Positions 42,195-53,446 of a DNA stretch of 64,000 bases are shown here, piece by piece; position 1 is the first letter of the stretch, and each line of letters starts with the position of its first letter. The translations under genes were made by a program, and so were the position numbers. The notes beneath the pieces are model-generated. The model saw nothing but the letters and a program-made list of their open reading frames with translations, had not been told where the DNA came from and ran no database searches. Source of the DNA: Piezodorus guildinii (taxonomy: Eukaryota > Arthropoda > Insecta > Hemiptera > Pentatomidae); the NCBI GenBank assembly GCA_023052935.1, contig CM041294.1, positions 88,458,616-88,522,615 of the forward strand, written 5' to 3'.

Positions 42195-43643
42195 GTCGGG
42201 TGCTGGAGTATTCAATTACAAAATATAACTGATTTCCAGGACTCCTTAAAGGGTTACTGGATAGCTTCAACAAGTACAATGACTTCTATTCAACACATTT
42301 TAGATAATTCTGCAACAGACTCCGAATTTTTTTTACACAATATATATTCAACTAATCCATTAATCGAGAAAATAATGAAAATGAGGTCATTTAATGATAT
42401 ATGTTTTGCTAGATTCATAGACGAAGAAAACTCGAAATATATGTTTGAAAATGAAATCAACCAATTGCAGATTCCGCTACGCAGTAGGCTTCTAGAAATC
42501 AGTCAGGTACTGGATAAAATTAATTCTACGATACATATTTATGAAAGACAAGCAGAGAGCTTATCACGGAATTGTTATTCCCCAGAAGGATACTGTTCTG
42601 AAGAACGTGATATCTTATTAACTTCAACTATTAATACTTTATCATGTGTAATACACCCAAACTGTCAAATGGTTAATTCAGATATAAATCATTCTGTAAG
42701 AAAGAGGACAATTTGTCATCCCAATCAATTTCGCTGTGAAAATGGCCAATGCATTCCAAGGAATTCCTTCTGTGATGGGAAGTGCGAATGCGATGACTGT
42801 AGTGATGAGCCTGACAGTTGTGTTCAACATTGCAAAGGATTCCGCTGTGGTGATAGCTTTCGGTGTATTCCAAACAGGATGAGGTGTAATGGCGTTTACG
42901 ACTGCGGGGACGGGACAGACGAAGAAGGATGCCCGCGTGCTTTCCCGCGCCCGTTCTTTTCCCATATGTCATTTCGACACATGAACTGCCCAATCGATTC
43001 AGGATATTTCTTGTGTAGGAATATGAAGTGCATCGTTAAGAAACAAGCATGTGATGGTAGCAATGACTGCGGTGATTGGTCAGATGAGGGTGATTATTGC
43101 AAAGGCTTAACGTGTTCTGAGGATTGTACGAAAAAAGGTGGGGTTTGCTTAATTGAGCCAAAAAGTTCTGATTGCTTGTATGAATGTCCTCCAGGAACCT
43201 TCGAGACCTCTAAAGGTTGTGACGTCATACCCGAACCTCCGTTATCAACTTTGACCGAGTTACTTGAAGATACGCCTCGCCTAAGAACAAGATATGCTGT
43301 CAGATTAGGCTATCTTAAAACTAAAACGAGAAACGCGATATCTCAATCTTTTGAAGGTATTATAAAATGTAAAAAAATGGGATTAAGTTTTTCGCCTTGG
43401 TTTATTAATGCTCCAAACAGATTTACAGCTTCTGAGATTATTGATACCCAAAAAGATCCAAGTGAATTAAACAGAAGGAACAATGGTCATGTAAATCTTC
43501 CTTACTTCAATGCGGAACCTAGTGAAGTTTCCAATGAAGGTATATCTTTTATAAGTTCTATCACTCTGAAAAATTACACAAACTTCACGAACACCAAAAG
43601 TATTATCAATACTACTCCAGTTGCGCTAATAAAAGGGAGATGA
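42195..43643 (+). CDS. Gene C large exon: secreted LDL-receptor class A protein
   Basis: Starts after the acceptor TTGTTGCAG (42186-42194), phase 0, and ends at TGA 43641-43643, giving 482 residues. It aligns along its length with gene A. It has the amino-terminal domain (FIDEEN, INQLQIPLR, TLSC.IHPNC) and LDLa modules at 174-209, 213-246 and 265-302 with calcium-site patterns (CNGVYDCGDGTDEEGC). A six-cysteine module lies at 307-342, and TLTELLEDTPRLRTRY is conserved with A. The RKR before LDLa1 is kept. Beyond about residue 400 the sequences diverge. Probably secreted through the exon at 23162. Function unknown. The long coding remnant behind its stop suggests the protein was once much longer. 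Confidence 0.85.
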   Translation, partial: VGCWSIQLQNITDFQDSLKGYWIASTSTMTSIQHILDNSATDSEFFLHNIYSTNPLIEKIMKMRSFNDICFARFIDEENSKYMFENEINQLQIPLRSRLLEISQVLDKINSTIHIYERQAESLSRNCYSPEGYCSEERDILLTSTINTLSCVIHPNCQMVNSDINHSVRKRTICHPNQFRCENGQCIPRNSFCDGKCECDDCSDEPDSCVQHCKGFRCGDSFRCIPNRMRCNGVYDCGDGTDEEGCPRAFPRPFFSHMSFRHMNCPIDSGYFLCRNMKCIVKKQACDGSNDCGDWSDEGDYCKGLTCSEDCTKKGGVCLIEPKSSDCLYECPPGTFETSKGCDVIPEPPLSTLTELLEDTPRLRTRYAVRLGYLKTKTRNAISQSFEGIIKCKKMGLSFSPWFINAPNRFTASEIIDTQKDPSELNRRNNGHVNLPYFNAEPSEVSNEGISFISSITLKNYTNFTNTKSIINTTPVALIKGR

Positions 43644-44923
43644 TTTCAAAATTTAGCTACATCTGCCTCACCCATTTTGAGTACACAAAAAGCTACAATC
43701 TACACCTCTTAAAGCAGCTTAATGAAAAACAATGATTACACAGATCTGGAATCTAGCATGGAAACTTCAGAAAATAATGAAGATAGTGTAGTTCAAACGA
43801 ATCGTACAACTGTAAAAATCACACCTGCACCTTTTTTTGAGACAAGAACTAGAAAGCGATGGAGAGAAAGTTTCTATTGCTCATAAAACCCCAGCAAAGA
43901 GAGAAAATTCATATACATCACCTACTTGGATTACGAAACCATTTAAACCTACTAATTCGGAAGTGAGTTCTAATGAAAAAGATTCAGAAAAAGTTAGAGA
44001 AATATCTCAAATACAACAAAAAGAAAATATAACGTTTGGCAACATGAATCTGGCAATAAAAACTGCAATGAATACGAGAAGAAGTAATCGTATTCCTTTC
44101 AAGTTCGTACGAGAGTTCTAGAGAAAAAAGTGAAGGAAAATCAGTTTCAGAAACATCTACAAACATAAAAACTAGAACAGATCCCCCTAAAACAACTCTT
44201 TTTAAGCCTAAACTATCCACATTACCTTCTTGGGCAACGGCTCATCCGCTACATCATTGGAAATCAAGTTATAGTGAAGCAGATTCAGAAGAAAAAGAAT
44301 AAAATATCTGCATTATCACATAAATCTATGAAACCATTACAACTTTCTAATTCGGAGGTCAGTTCTAGTGAAGAAAATTCAAAAATACTTGGAAAATTAT
44401 CTCGAATATCTAAAGAAAATTCAACATTTGACAACTTGAATCGGTCTGTAAAAACTAGAATCAAAACCAGAAGAAGTAATAAGGTCGTATTTCTTCCAAG
44501 TTCGTACGAGAATTCTAACGCAAAAAAGTGAAAAAAAATCAGTTTTCAAAAACATCTACTTACATAAAAACCAGAACAGATCCCCTTAAAACAACACCTT
44601 TGAAGACTAAACGATCCACATTACCATCTTGGGCAACGGCTCATCCGCTACACCATTGGAAATCTAGTTCTAGTGAAGAAAACTCTAAAGAAATTGATGA
44701 CAGAAAAGTAAATAAGATGTCTGCATTACCACCTTCAAAAATGAAGCACCCTTTTGTTAATTTGCTTGTAAGCTCTCAGAAAGAAGTATCCTGGAAAAAG
44801 TGGAAATATAGTTCCAATGAATCTAACGACTGCGCAAGCTTTCTATTGGAGCACCTTTTCCCATTGAAATTTCGAACTTTGTCCCTATGACTACAACTAA
44901 AGAAATTGTCCTACCCGAGAATC

Positions 44924-44959
<36 letters not shown>

Positions 44960-46040
44960 TCTTGGTTTTTGAGATTCAATAAAGACAAAATTAAAGGAAG
45001 AGAAGAAAAAATATGTTAAAAAATGAGTAATACAGTTTCAGCATCCGATAGTCCAAAAGCTTTGTCACATTGGACTTCAAAAAGAGGTTTCCAGTGAAGA
45101 GTAAAAATTCCTTTCATTCCTTTTTTTTGAGATACGATAAAAATTATTCTGGTAAAATATTTCCGATGACTAATAAAATCTCAGCACCTTTAACTACTAA
45201 ATTCATCAGTTTCCCTCACATAACCAGACATCACGACAGACAAAAAGCTTTCATAGATAGCTTTGTTCATGAGGATATGAGGAAACTCAGCAAAGTGAAG
45301 AAAAGAAGATCTGACTGTTAAAACCTCGTCTATTAGACTGCAACCATGAAATCTCAATAGAGGTAAAACCATTTATTTTTTGTTGATGAGACCTAAAGAA
45401 AGTTACTACAGCTAAAGCATCCTGCATATTGGAAAACCCTTTAGTTATACCTACGACTGCAACAACAAGATCACTCCCTAGGATCACGAACCTTTCGGTC
45501 ATTATCAACGCTATTCGGAATTAGGTTGTAGGAAAAAAAGGTCCAAAAAAAGTGGAGAGATATCATCATTACCTTCGACTAAAATCATTAATAACTTTAA
45601 GTCTTCTTTTAGAATTCCGATGAACTATGAAGAAAGCGATGTATCGAAAGGTGTTAGTTCTGATCCAGATGGACCAGAAGAAACTTAAGAAGAATTAGTT
45701 TCAATAAAACCTAGATATTCTGCTTTGACTAAAGCCCCAGACTTTAACACTAAAATGTCTAGGATGCCTGTATCTATGAGACACCATCCCCATGATAAGG
45801 ATCACACTAAAAAAAAACCTTCAAGACAAACATTTCTACAATAAGACTCGCCATAGAAACCATTTGGTATTGAGTTCCAAAGAAGAAGCGTCTGGTAAAA
45901 ATGGAAAAAAAGAACGAGTAATGCTTGACAGTGATTCTAAAAATTCCAACGAACATGAAAAAGAGATATTTTCAACAATTAAAACTACTCCTATTCGAAC
46001 AAGAACTCCCAAAACTATGAGATGCAAGAAAAAAAAATAA
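43644..46040 (+). pseudogene. Eroded coding tail of gene C
   Basis: The frame of gene C continues after TGA 43641 with another stop (TAA 43710-43712), then MKNNDYTDLESSMETSENNE and so on. A T-run near 43830 shifts the frame to 43837-44121. Further open pieces follow at 44274-44531, 44528-44890, 45070-45321 and 45792-46040. All are lysine/serine/threonine-rich in the style of the tails of A and B. Together they look like a once-continuous tail of several hundred residues that has decayed. Separate small exons joined by splicing are the alternative. An A-run of about 30 sits near 44930. Confidence 0.65.
44098..44710 (+). repeat. 401-bp tandem repeat in the gene C tail
   Basis: AAGTTCGTACGAGA occurs at about 44100 and again at about 44501. 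The following 200 bp, encoding LPSWATAHPLHHWKSS, match closely in both units. A third, diverged half-unit precedes (43930-44098). Confidence 0.8.
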
Positions 46041-46059
46041 ATAAAAAGAAAACTAGAAA

Positions 46060-46499
46060 GCCTAGGGATAGTCATAGGATATGTAAGAAGGGAAGGAATT
46101 GGTATTTTTTAAACATCTTATCATCACGACTACTTTAAATTCAAAAGAAGTTTTTGAATACTTCAAGTCAGGCCAAGAGATTAAGTATAAAAAATCTCTG
46201 AATAGGAAGAAACAAGGAATATATATATATTTTTAATGATGGATTCTCTGAGGAGTTATCACGGTATTATGTATAATAATTATTTATTTTATACATTATG
46301 CGATGTCTGCGATATTATACATTATACGATATTTGCATTATTTTATTTTAAGGACCTTACTGATCATATCCTCTTATTAATATTAAATAAGTAATTCATA
46401 TATAGATTTATTTATTTGTTTTGGAGGAAGTCCCCTTATATATATAGCCTGGGTGTTTCTAAGCCTTCCTAAACAATGAGATATTGATGAATGTGTTTT
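46060..46499. other. Region downstream of gene C, nothing recognised
   Basis: AT-rich with a duplicated TACATTAT(A/G)CGAT motif near 46290-46330; no coding feature. Confidence 0.4.
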
Positions 46500-47408
46500 A
46501 TATAGTGAAGTGAGAATACTTATACAGGCGTTCCAACTAGGGTTGCCTTTTCAAGTCAGTGCTGAGCTCCAGAGGTCAAGTCAAGCAATCCTCATCCTGA
46601 AGACCCCGGCCCGCCATCTCCTCTTTCACCCCGCATATCCACCTACTTCTGGGTCGACCTCGTTTCCGCCTTCCCGGTGGCTGCCAATCCAAAACTCGTA
46701 CCTTCTTAGCCTTCGCTATCCTATCCGCTAGTTTACGGACCCAGAAGCCTCCATCCTGTCCCGAACTACCTCATTTCTAATTCGATCCATCCTTGTTAAA
46801 CGTAGACGTCTTCTCCAAAAGCCCATATCCACAGCTTGGACTTTGTAGAGCTGCCTAGACATTGTACACGTTTCCGATGCGTAAGTAAGGATGGGTTCTA
46901 CGAAGGCAAAGAAGATCCTCCTCTTATTTTCTTTTAAAAGAAGATCATTCCATAGAACAGAATGGAGCATCCGCGTGGCTTTTCGTGCTTGTTCTACCTT
47001 TCTCCTTACGTTGATTTCGGAGGATGCAGTGGAGTCGAGGTACGATCCCAGATATACAATCATCCTCAGCGCTGGTGGCCATGTTTCCGTCTTTCTAAAA
47101 TTAATATTAAGACCCATAGGCTCATAGCAGTCCTTTAATGAGTACATTATCATCTCAAGGTAGACTTTTCTCCGAGCGAATACAACTTGATTGTCAGCGA
47201 AAAAAAGCGACACTAGCTGTTCATCGTCTATGAAAGGACCCACATCACCACACTGAAGAAACCATTCCTTGACCGACATATGGAGATAAGTCTTGAAAAG
47301 GGTTGGCGCCATGCTAAAGCCCCGAATTACTGTTCGTATTATATAGAAATGTTTAATGGAACCCAAATAACTCAAATGTATCTCACAACCAACCTGCCCT
47401 TTACGCAT
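46500..47408 (-). mobile_element. RTE-like LINE fragment, RT and C-terminus
   Basis: The minus-strand frame 46728-47408 contains FFADNQVVFARRKVYLEM (catalytic box ADD changed to ADN), LKDCYEPMGLNINFRKTE, YLGSYLDSTASSEINVRRK and RRIFFAFVEPILTYASET. A separate frame gives the terminal RVLDWQPPGRRKRGRPRSRW near 46650-46700. Decayed and truncated at both ends. Confidence 0.78.
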
Positions 47409-47418
47409 AAAAAAACTT

Positions 47419-47918
47419 ATGGTTCAAATCCGGACTGCTAACAATAAATTCCAGCAAATCACAATGAAAAACATAACGCATAGATTCAATCCAATAGAAA
47501 ACTGTACCATCTGCAATAAGAAAGAAGCTGACAATATTCACCATTTCTTCACATCATGCCCAGCCTACTCCTCCTACCGCTCAACCATCATTCCAGCCAT
47601 AGCCCAGTTAACACCTTCAAACTTCAGACTATATCTCAAAAATATAACCTCAGAAAATACTAAAAAACTGTACTTTTACACCAGAGCAAGCCTAAATTTA
47701 AGAGGTTTTGTGATAGATCACTAACTCAAAAAAATGTATCTTAATTTATTTATTATGATTTTGTTTTGTTTTTGAAGTCATAAGAAATGGATATATATTT
47801 TTTTTGCTCATTATTATTGTTTACTTTATTTTATTTGTATTTCTTTTTTTTTTTTTTGGTGGCTAAATATAATTTATTTATTTTTTATTGTACTCATATA
47901 TGACTATGTACATATATT

Positions 47919-47985
<67 letters not shown>
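47419..47985 (+). mobile_element. LINE carboxy-terminal zinc finger and 3' UTR with (TA)n
   Basis: The 101-codon frame ends a LINE ORF: CTICNKKEADNIHHFFTSC is a CCHC-type finger. The T-rich 3' UTR ends in a (TA)n tract (about 47926-47988). A palindromic MITE interrupts that tract; the short segment at 48301-48440, with CAATAAAAGTATATTCTATT, may be the continuing LINE tail. Confidence 0.65.
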
Positions 47986-47988
<3 letters not shown>

Positions 47989-47991
<3 letters not shown>

Positions 47992-48298
47992 GCGTCAACA
48001 CATGGGGTTGCCATGGAGACGTAACCTTCACGTGTTTTGTGTTACAAAAAATACCTGTGTTTAAAACAATGTTAAATCTGTGTTGTAACAAAGATATAAT
48101 TCATTATCAATGTTATTTATGTGGTGATAACGTCGGGGTCACCAATATGTGGCGGTATCACCACATAAATAACATTGATAATGAATTATATCTTTATTAC
48201 AACACACATTTAACATTGTATTAAATACACAGGTATTTTTTGTAACACAAAACATGTGAAGGTTACGTCTCCATGGCAACCCCATGTGTTGACGCCAC
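47989..48298. mobile_element. Palindromic MITE inserted in a TA tract
   Basis: Arms of 141 and 143 bp (47989-48129 and 48156-48298) are almost perfect reverse complements with a 26-bp centre. The ends are GTGGCGTCAACACATGGGGT and its complement. It sits in a (TA)n repeat, which fits TA-targeting DNA transposons. Each arm carries GTTGCCATGGAGAC, close to the X-box bound by RFX factors. No coding capacity. Confidence 0.88.
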
Positions 48299-48629
48299 AC
48301 ATATATATATGTGTGTTTTCTTTAGTTTTTTACACCAAAAAAGTTGAAAACAGTATATAAAAATATGATTTATGTACACACTCCTATTGTATGTGGAAAT
48401 CCCTGATTGCAATAAAAGTATATTCTATTCTATTAGTTATTGTATAATAATGTTAATGACCTGTTTTTTTGTTTTTCCACTGTTAAGGCATGATTATGAG
48501 AACAATAAATTCTCGGAACATCGCATACATAAAATTGTTTATTCATTGACTGAAACCTGAGAACAACACAAACTTGAATTATCAACAGTCGAGAACTGAT
48601 CAAACAATATAATATATATATATATAAAA

Positions 48630-48945
48630 CCTGTACCACTACAACCCATGAAGGGTCTTGGGCCCAGTACATATAGAGATTCGTACTGTTTCTAGGCCAA
48701 CAGCAGTGCAATGAGGTGATTAGGCCTTAATCACGCTCAGCCGCCAGGTTTTTCCCCAATTAATTTGGGTACCCACTTTATAGAGGCTGGGTCTGCCCCA
48801 GGAGGGTCTCCTTACCCTAGGGTCGCCCCCCGACTGAATTAACAGAATAAATAATATTTCTGCCACAGCCGGGATTCGAACCCAGGACCCAGAGCACAGC
48901 AGATTAGTGCTCTATCCACTAGACCACACCGCTCCCATATATATA
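48630..48945 (-). repeat. tRNA-derived SINE (SINE-B)
   Basis: On the minus strand the head is at the right end: A box TGGTCTAGTGG (complement near 48920) and B box GGTTCGAATCC (complement near 48875), both excellent pol III boxes. The body of about 220 bp extends left. Both sides are (TA)n-like. Only one copy was noticed in the window. Confidence 0.78.
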
Positions 48946-48959
48946 TATATATATATATG

Positions 48960-49295
48960 ATAATATGATAACTGTATAATATGAAATATTCTTATATTAA
49001 CTGTAAAATCATATATCGTTAAATTCAGTTTATCTCGCAAAAGCTTGATCAAAGGTTGACATTCTTCTGAACGGAAACGAACATTGATACCTCCAGTAAG
49101 AATCATAACTAATTCATAATAATTGGTATTTAAAAGTCTTGAAGCTTCAATAGTAAAGTGGATTAATTGCTAACGAATAAATTTAATAATGAAAAACGAG
49201 CAAGAATTACAGTAGTCGCCAATGATGTGTAATATCAACACTAGAAATAACAATTTTTTAAATTATAATCAACAAGTGTGATTAATTTGTATAAG
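48960..49295. other. Intergenic, nothing recognised
   Basis: AT-rich; no landmark of any family described here. Confidence 0.35.
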
Positions 49296-49299
49296 TATA

Positions 49300-49515
49300 T
49301 TACGTATACGCCCAAGGCGCGGGTTATAAACTGCAGGTGGCCATATGAGTAAAAAATCCTTCGTTATACCGTCATTCGGAGGAGACGTAAAAAGGTGGTC
49401 TAAAGCATGTGCCATATCAGGTATTATTTAAAAATCTCTATCCTAATTAAACCTGAACATCCATCGTCCGATTAGCCACATTAGCATAAAGTGACGTTAA
49501 ATGAATAAACAAACA
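49300..49515 (+). repeat. SINE-A copy
   Basis: GCCCAAGGCGCGGGTTATAA then CATTCGGAGGAGACGTAAAA, CTATCCTAATTAAACCTG, and a tail GACGTTAAATGAATAAACAA. The B box is decayed. Confidence 0.72.
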
Positions 49516-49975
49516 ATTACGTATACAAATCGCTCTTTATCTTCGCACATAAATGTTTTAAATATTAATAATGATGAATAATAATTTGGAATCATGTTAA
49601 CCCCTAGAATAAAGATCCAATGCGGATACAATAAAACAAAAGAGTATCATTTTACACGGTATTTTATTGAAAAATTAAAACTTTTTTTTTCAGAATGGTA
49701 TTAGTATATCTACCTTTACATTGTATCACTAACTGTTTTTTTTTTCTATAAAAGAAATGGACTGGAAAACAACTAATGAAGCTTTTCTTTCAATGGCAAT
49801 CTAACTAATGGCAGACAACCATGATGACGTCACTAGTACTTGTTGGTTAAGGGCGTGCTTAGCCTGGGTTGTAGGTCAGAGTGCTGTTGAGGTTTTTAGA
49901 AAACTTTTTTTTTATGTGTGTGTGTTATTCAATTTTTGTATGGTTTTCTTTGACTGTCTTAAAATTAAAATGTCT
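49516..49975. other. Intergenic, nothing recognised
   Basis: AT-rich with two T-runs (49683-49692, 49736-49745). No family landmark. A LINE fragment follows. Confidence 0.35.
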
Positions 49976-50420
49976 CATAGACGCCCTGACCTTCCACTTA
50001 ACTACAAAAGGCTCTACATGACATTCATAATGCCTATCTGGACTTACGGAGTTGAGCTTTGGGGCTCAACTAAACCATATAACTCTTCCTGTATTCCTTT
50101 CATTCAAAAATCCTTCGAAAAATTCTTAACTACTTCATTTTTTCCCATCCATAAAGAACCTTAATGTTCCCTTTGTTGCTGATTTGGCCCGAACCGGGTT
50201 TCAATCTTCCCATGGCAAACTCCATTCCCACTCTAGCCCACTAGTTCCAATCCTTTCTTTTTTTTTTTGTTTTAATCCTAGTTTCCTCTTCTATTCCTGA
50301 CAATCCTCTGAGGCGTCTGAAAAGACGGCCTCGAGGTCTCGTTTAGATTACCTACGGGAGTTCTGCCGATTGGCAGATTCTCTTCATGTCTTTTTCATCA
50401 ATAAATAAATTTAAAAAATA
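49976..50420 (+). mobile_element. Jockey-like LINE 3' fragment (family J2)
   Basis: Encodes MPIWTYGVELWGSTKP (50020-50075), then frameshifted remains and the terminal RRLKR...RGLV near 50310-50345. The 3' UTR has the family stretch GGCAGATTCTCTTCATGTC. Strongly 5' truncated. Confidence 0.78.
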
Positions 50421-50594
50421 TATGTCAGTAAAGCAATGTGCGGTTGCGATTTGAAAAAAAATATGATAAATTATCAAGTAAAACATAAAACATAACAGTT
50501 AAGAGTATGGTTGGAATTAAGTAAATGTTTATATTTGATTGTGCGTAATGATAAAAAGAATGCACTTTTCGAATTATTTAAACAATGTAAAAAA

Positions 50595-52690
50595 ATAAAA
50601 ATCTGGTGCTCGCAATACATGACTTTCACTTGCCTCCATTGATGAAATTAATTTAAGAATTTTTAAATACACTTAGAGGTGAACAAAGATCAAAGAATTA
50701 ATTACATAAAGTTTCAATAAAATCATTTGTTTTATTAACACATTCACGTCGGCACCGATTTTCAATGTCTGCTCTGTGAGACGGCCCTCGAATTTATGCT
50801 GCGTTTCGTCTATTATGGACTGTTGAGACCTGTATATGAATTGCACATTCGATAACAGTCTATTCAGTGCTTATTTAATAATTTGTGTAACTCGTGCGAT
50901 TTTTTCATGCTGATTTCAGATTTCTTCCAGTAAGTTTAACTCATAAGGCAGTGAAAATATTTTTTTTAAATTTTTGCTCTTATGAGTAATAGATAACACG
51001 ATATGGAAATTAATACCATTGGTAAACGCCGCCCGGTAGGAGGGACTAGCGTGAACATGTTAAATAAACTATAATACTTTTACCTACAACAATCAGTTAG
51101 TTTTTTAGGATTTTCATCACTCTCCATTAACTATTGAAATTCCGTTTATTTGATAATATTATCTCTAAAATATTTAGTTTTCCAACTATATATTATACAA
51201 GTATATTACTGTTCTTAAGTTAAAAAACAAAAAATTGCACTAAAAAAATATTTTTATTAGATTATATATCTATCTATATTAATATTCTTGGGTTCAAAAA
51301 CAAAAATAAATCTCAAAAAAAAAAAGTTCGTACTTTTCTCCTTTACTTGTTTATCAAATTCGCTCAAGTAACAATGTAAACTTTGATGGTATGTTATTTT
51401 TTTAAATCTACAAAATTGAAGGTACTTTAGAGGCAGAAAATTTAAAACATCAGCATTTAAGCCCTGTCGGACTATTTAAATCGGAATGAAACCTACATGA
51501 TATTAAAGCCCATTAAAGTTTACATCGATATGGCGAATTTAATAAAAATCGTTAGAACCGTTTTTGAGAAAATAGAAAAAAAGTGCAGAAGACATGGTAT
51601 AATGTAGCACTTCCGGTCAGCGCATTTTGGTGAAAAAGTTGCTATAACATCTCGGGCGTATAGTTGTTTTAAATATGAAATTCAGTTTCGTACGACTCTT
51701 CGTTTTCGTGCTAGACTTACGACATCCTGTCCGCCAGTTTATTTCAACTCATTACCAATTCCTCCCTTAGATATAGTCCGGTATCTTGGGTTACTATTAG
51801 ACAAAATATTGACTTGGAACCCACATACAAGACTTAAAAGACAAGAACTCAACCGACGATTCGGACATTTATACCGACTACTCAACAGAAAATCTGAACT
51901 TACAGTTGACAACAAATTATTAATATACAAGACAATACTGAAGCCTATCTGGACCTACGGACTTGAACTGTGGGAGACAGCTAAACGTTCTAACATCAAA
52001 CGCATTCAATCCTTTCAATCCAAAGTCCTTCGAGCAATAGTAAATGCTCCTTATTATGTCTCAAACTGTACCTTACACCACGACCTTAATGTTCCATTTA
52101 TTTCAGACCTAATTCCATCCAAATTTTCCAAATTCCACCAGAACCTCATTCATCATCCTAATGCTCTAGCTCAATCCCTATCCAGCTCCACTCATCCATA
52201 AAACCCACCTAGAAGGTTGAAACGGCAGTGGCCTCGCGACCTCTTGTAAATATGTATATATTGGAGTTCTAGCACTGGCTAGATTCTCCACTCAATGTGA
52301 TGTATGTGTGACGTGTATATAGGTATGAGTGATTTATAGACTTTGTTACCATTTTATTGATTTATTTTTGTATATATATTTTATTGTAATTTTATTTATG
52401 TGTAAATATTTTATGAATGTAGTATGTATGTTATTTTTCACCACTATTATTAATGTCCAAATTGAGACAGATTGTTATAATACTTAATAAAAATTGAAAT
52501 GAAAAAAAAAAGAAAAAAAAAAGACTTACCACAGACACACGGTCATACAGACCTTTTTGCAGGATTTGGTTATTTGGACTCAGGGGACCCTAAAACGTGT
52601 ATTTCCGTCGAAAACTCTGGAATTGAAAATTTTCACGATCGCAATACTTTCCCTTACTACATATTTTATACGTAGGGAAGTGAAAATAAT
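50595..52690 (+). repeat. Rep1 copy, full length, split by a Jockey insertion
   Basis: Left terminus AAATCTGGTGCTCGCAATAC near 50600, right terminus near GGGAAGTGAAAATAATAG 52690. Without the 51721-52521 insert the copy is about 1.29 kb, which gives the size of the family. Confidence 0.8.
51721..52521 (+). mobile_element. Jockey LINE, 5'-truncated copy (family J1)
   Basis: An open stretch at 51740-52200 encodes the ORF2 C-terminus (RRFGHLYRLLNRKSEL, PIWTYGLELWETAK), clearly the same family as the intact element at 25657. The 3' UTR is similar and ends in an A-rich tail. Flanked by an 8-bp duplication AGACTTAC (51713-51720 and 52522-52529). The final RRLKRQWPRDLL is preceded by a stop at 52201. 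Confidence 0.88.
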
Positions 52691-52743
52691 AGGGTACAGA
52701 GGTTACTTTAAAGATGTATAAACTAACCTCTATCTTTTTGTTT

Positions 52744-52938
52744 GTTTATTCATTTAATGACCCTTTATGCTGCTCCTAAATTTTGCCTATCCAGGTTTAA
52801 TTAGGATAGAGATCTTTAACTAGTACATGGCCATCGCACCTTTTAACGTCCCCTCCGAAGGACGGCAGAACTAAGGGTTTTTTACTCCCATTAAAAATCC
52901 TAGGGCTACCAGCGGGTTTGAACCAGGGGCCTTGGGCG
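52744..52938 (-). repeat. SINE-A copy with target duplication
   Basis: Minus-strand SINE-A with B box (GGGTTTGAACC on the + strand near 52915) and the CCCCTCCGAAGGACG box. It is bounded by perfect 13-bp duplications TATCTTTTTGTTT (52731-52743 and 52939-52951), which fixes its ends. Confidence 0.85.
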
Positions 52939-53013
52939 TATCTTTTTGTTTTATTTATATATTGTAGGTACAAGTAAGTGAATAATTGTATATCTACCCT
53001 ATTACATGTACAC

Positions 53014-53396
53014 TAGGGGTGGGCATAATCGAATGATCGTCATAATCGGATGATCAGACTTCGATGATTTAAATAATCGGATGATTTCATAATCGAATGA
53101 CCGAATGATTAGTATGCATCTGAGCTGGCTTAGCGTAGGTGCAAATATGCATATAATAATAATAATAATAATAATAAATTCTTTATTTATTCTGGGACAT
53201 GTCCCTTTAGAATAATATTACAAATTTTACATAAAGAAACTTTAGTGTCTTAGAGTATAATAAAACAAGCAAAATAATAAAAATAAAGACAAATATAAAC
53301 TATTATAATAAATTAAAAGATACCTTCTTTAATAACATTACATAATTAATAACAAAACTATAAAAAAATAAAATAAAGAGAAAATGTCCACACACA

Positions 53397-53446
<50 letters not shown>

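Noticed and set aside
48039..48224. Short open frame inside the palindromic MITE
   Set aside because: Reads through the arm and loop; no coding features and the mirrored arm destroys any protein logic.
48860..48945. Possible tRNA gene on the minus strand
   Set aside because: Good pol III boxes, but no acceptor-stem closure and about 220 bp of non-tRNA body; called SINE-B.
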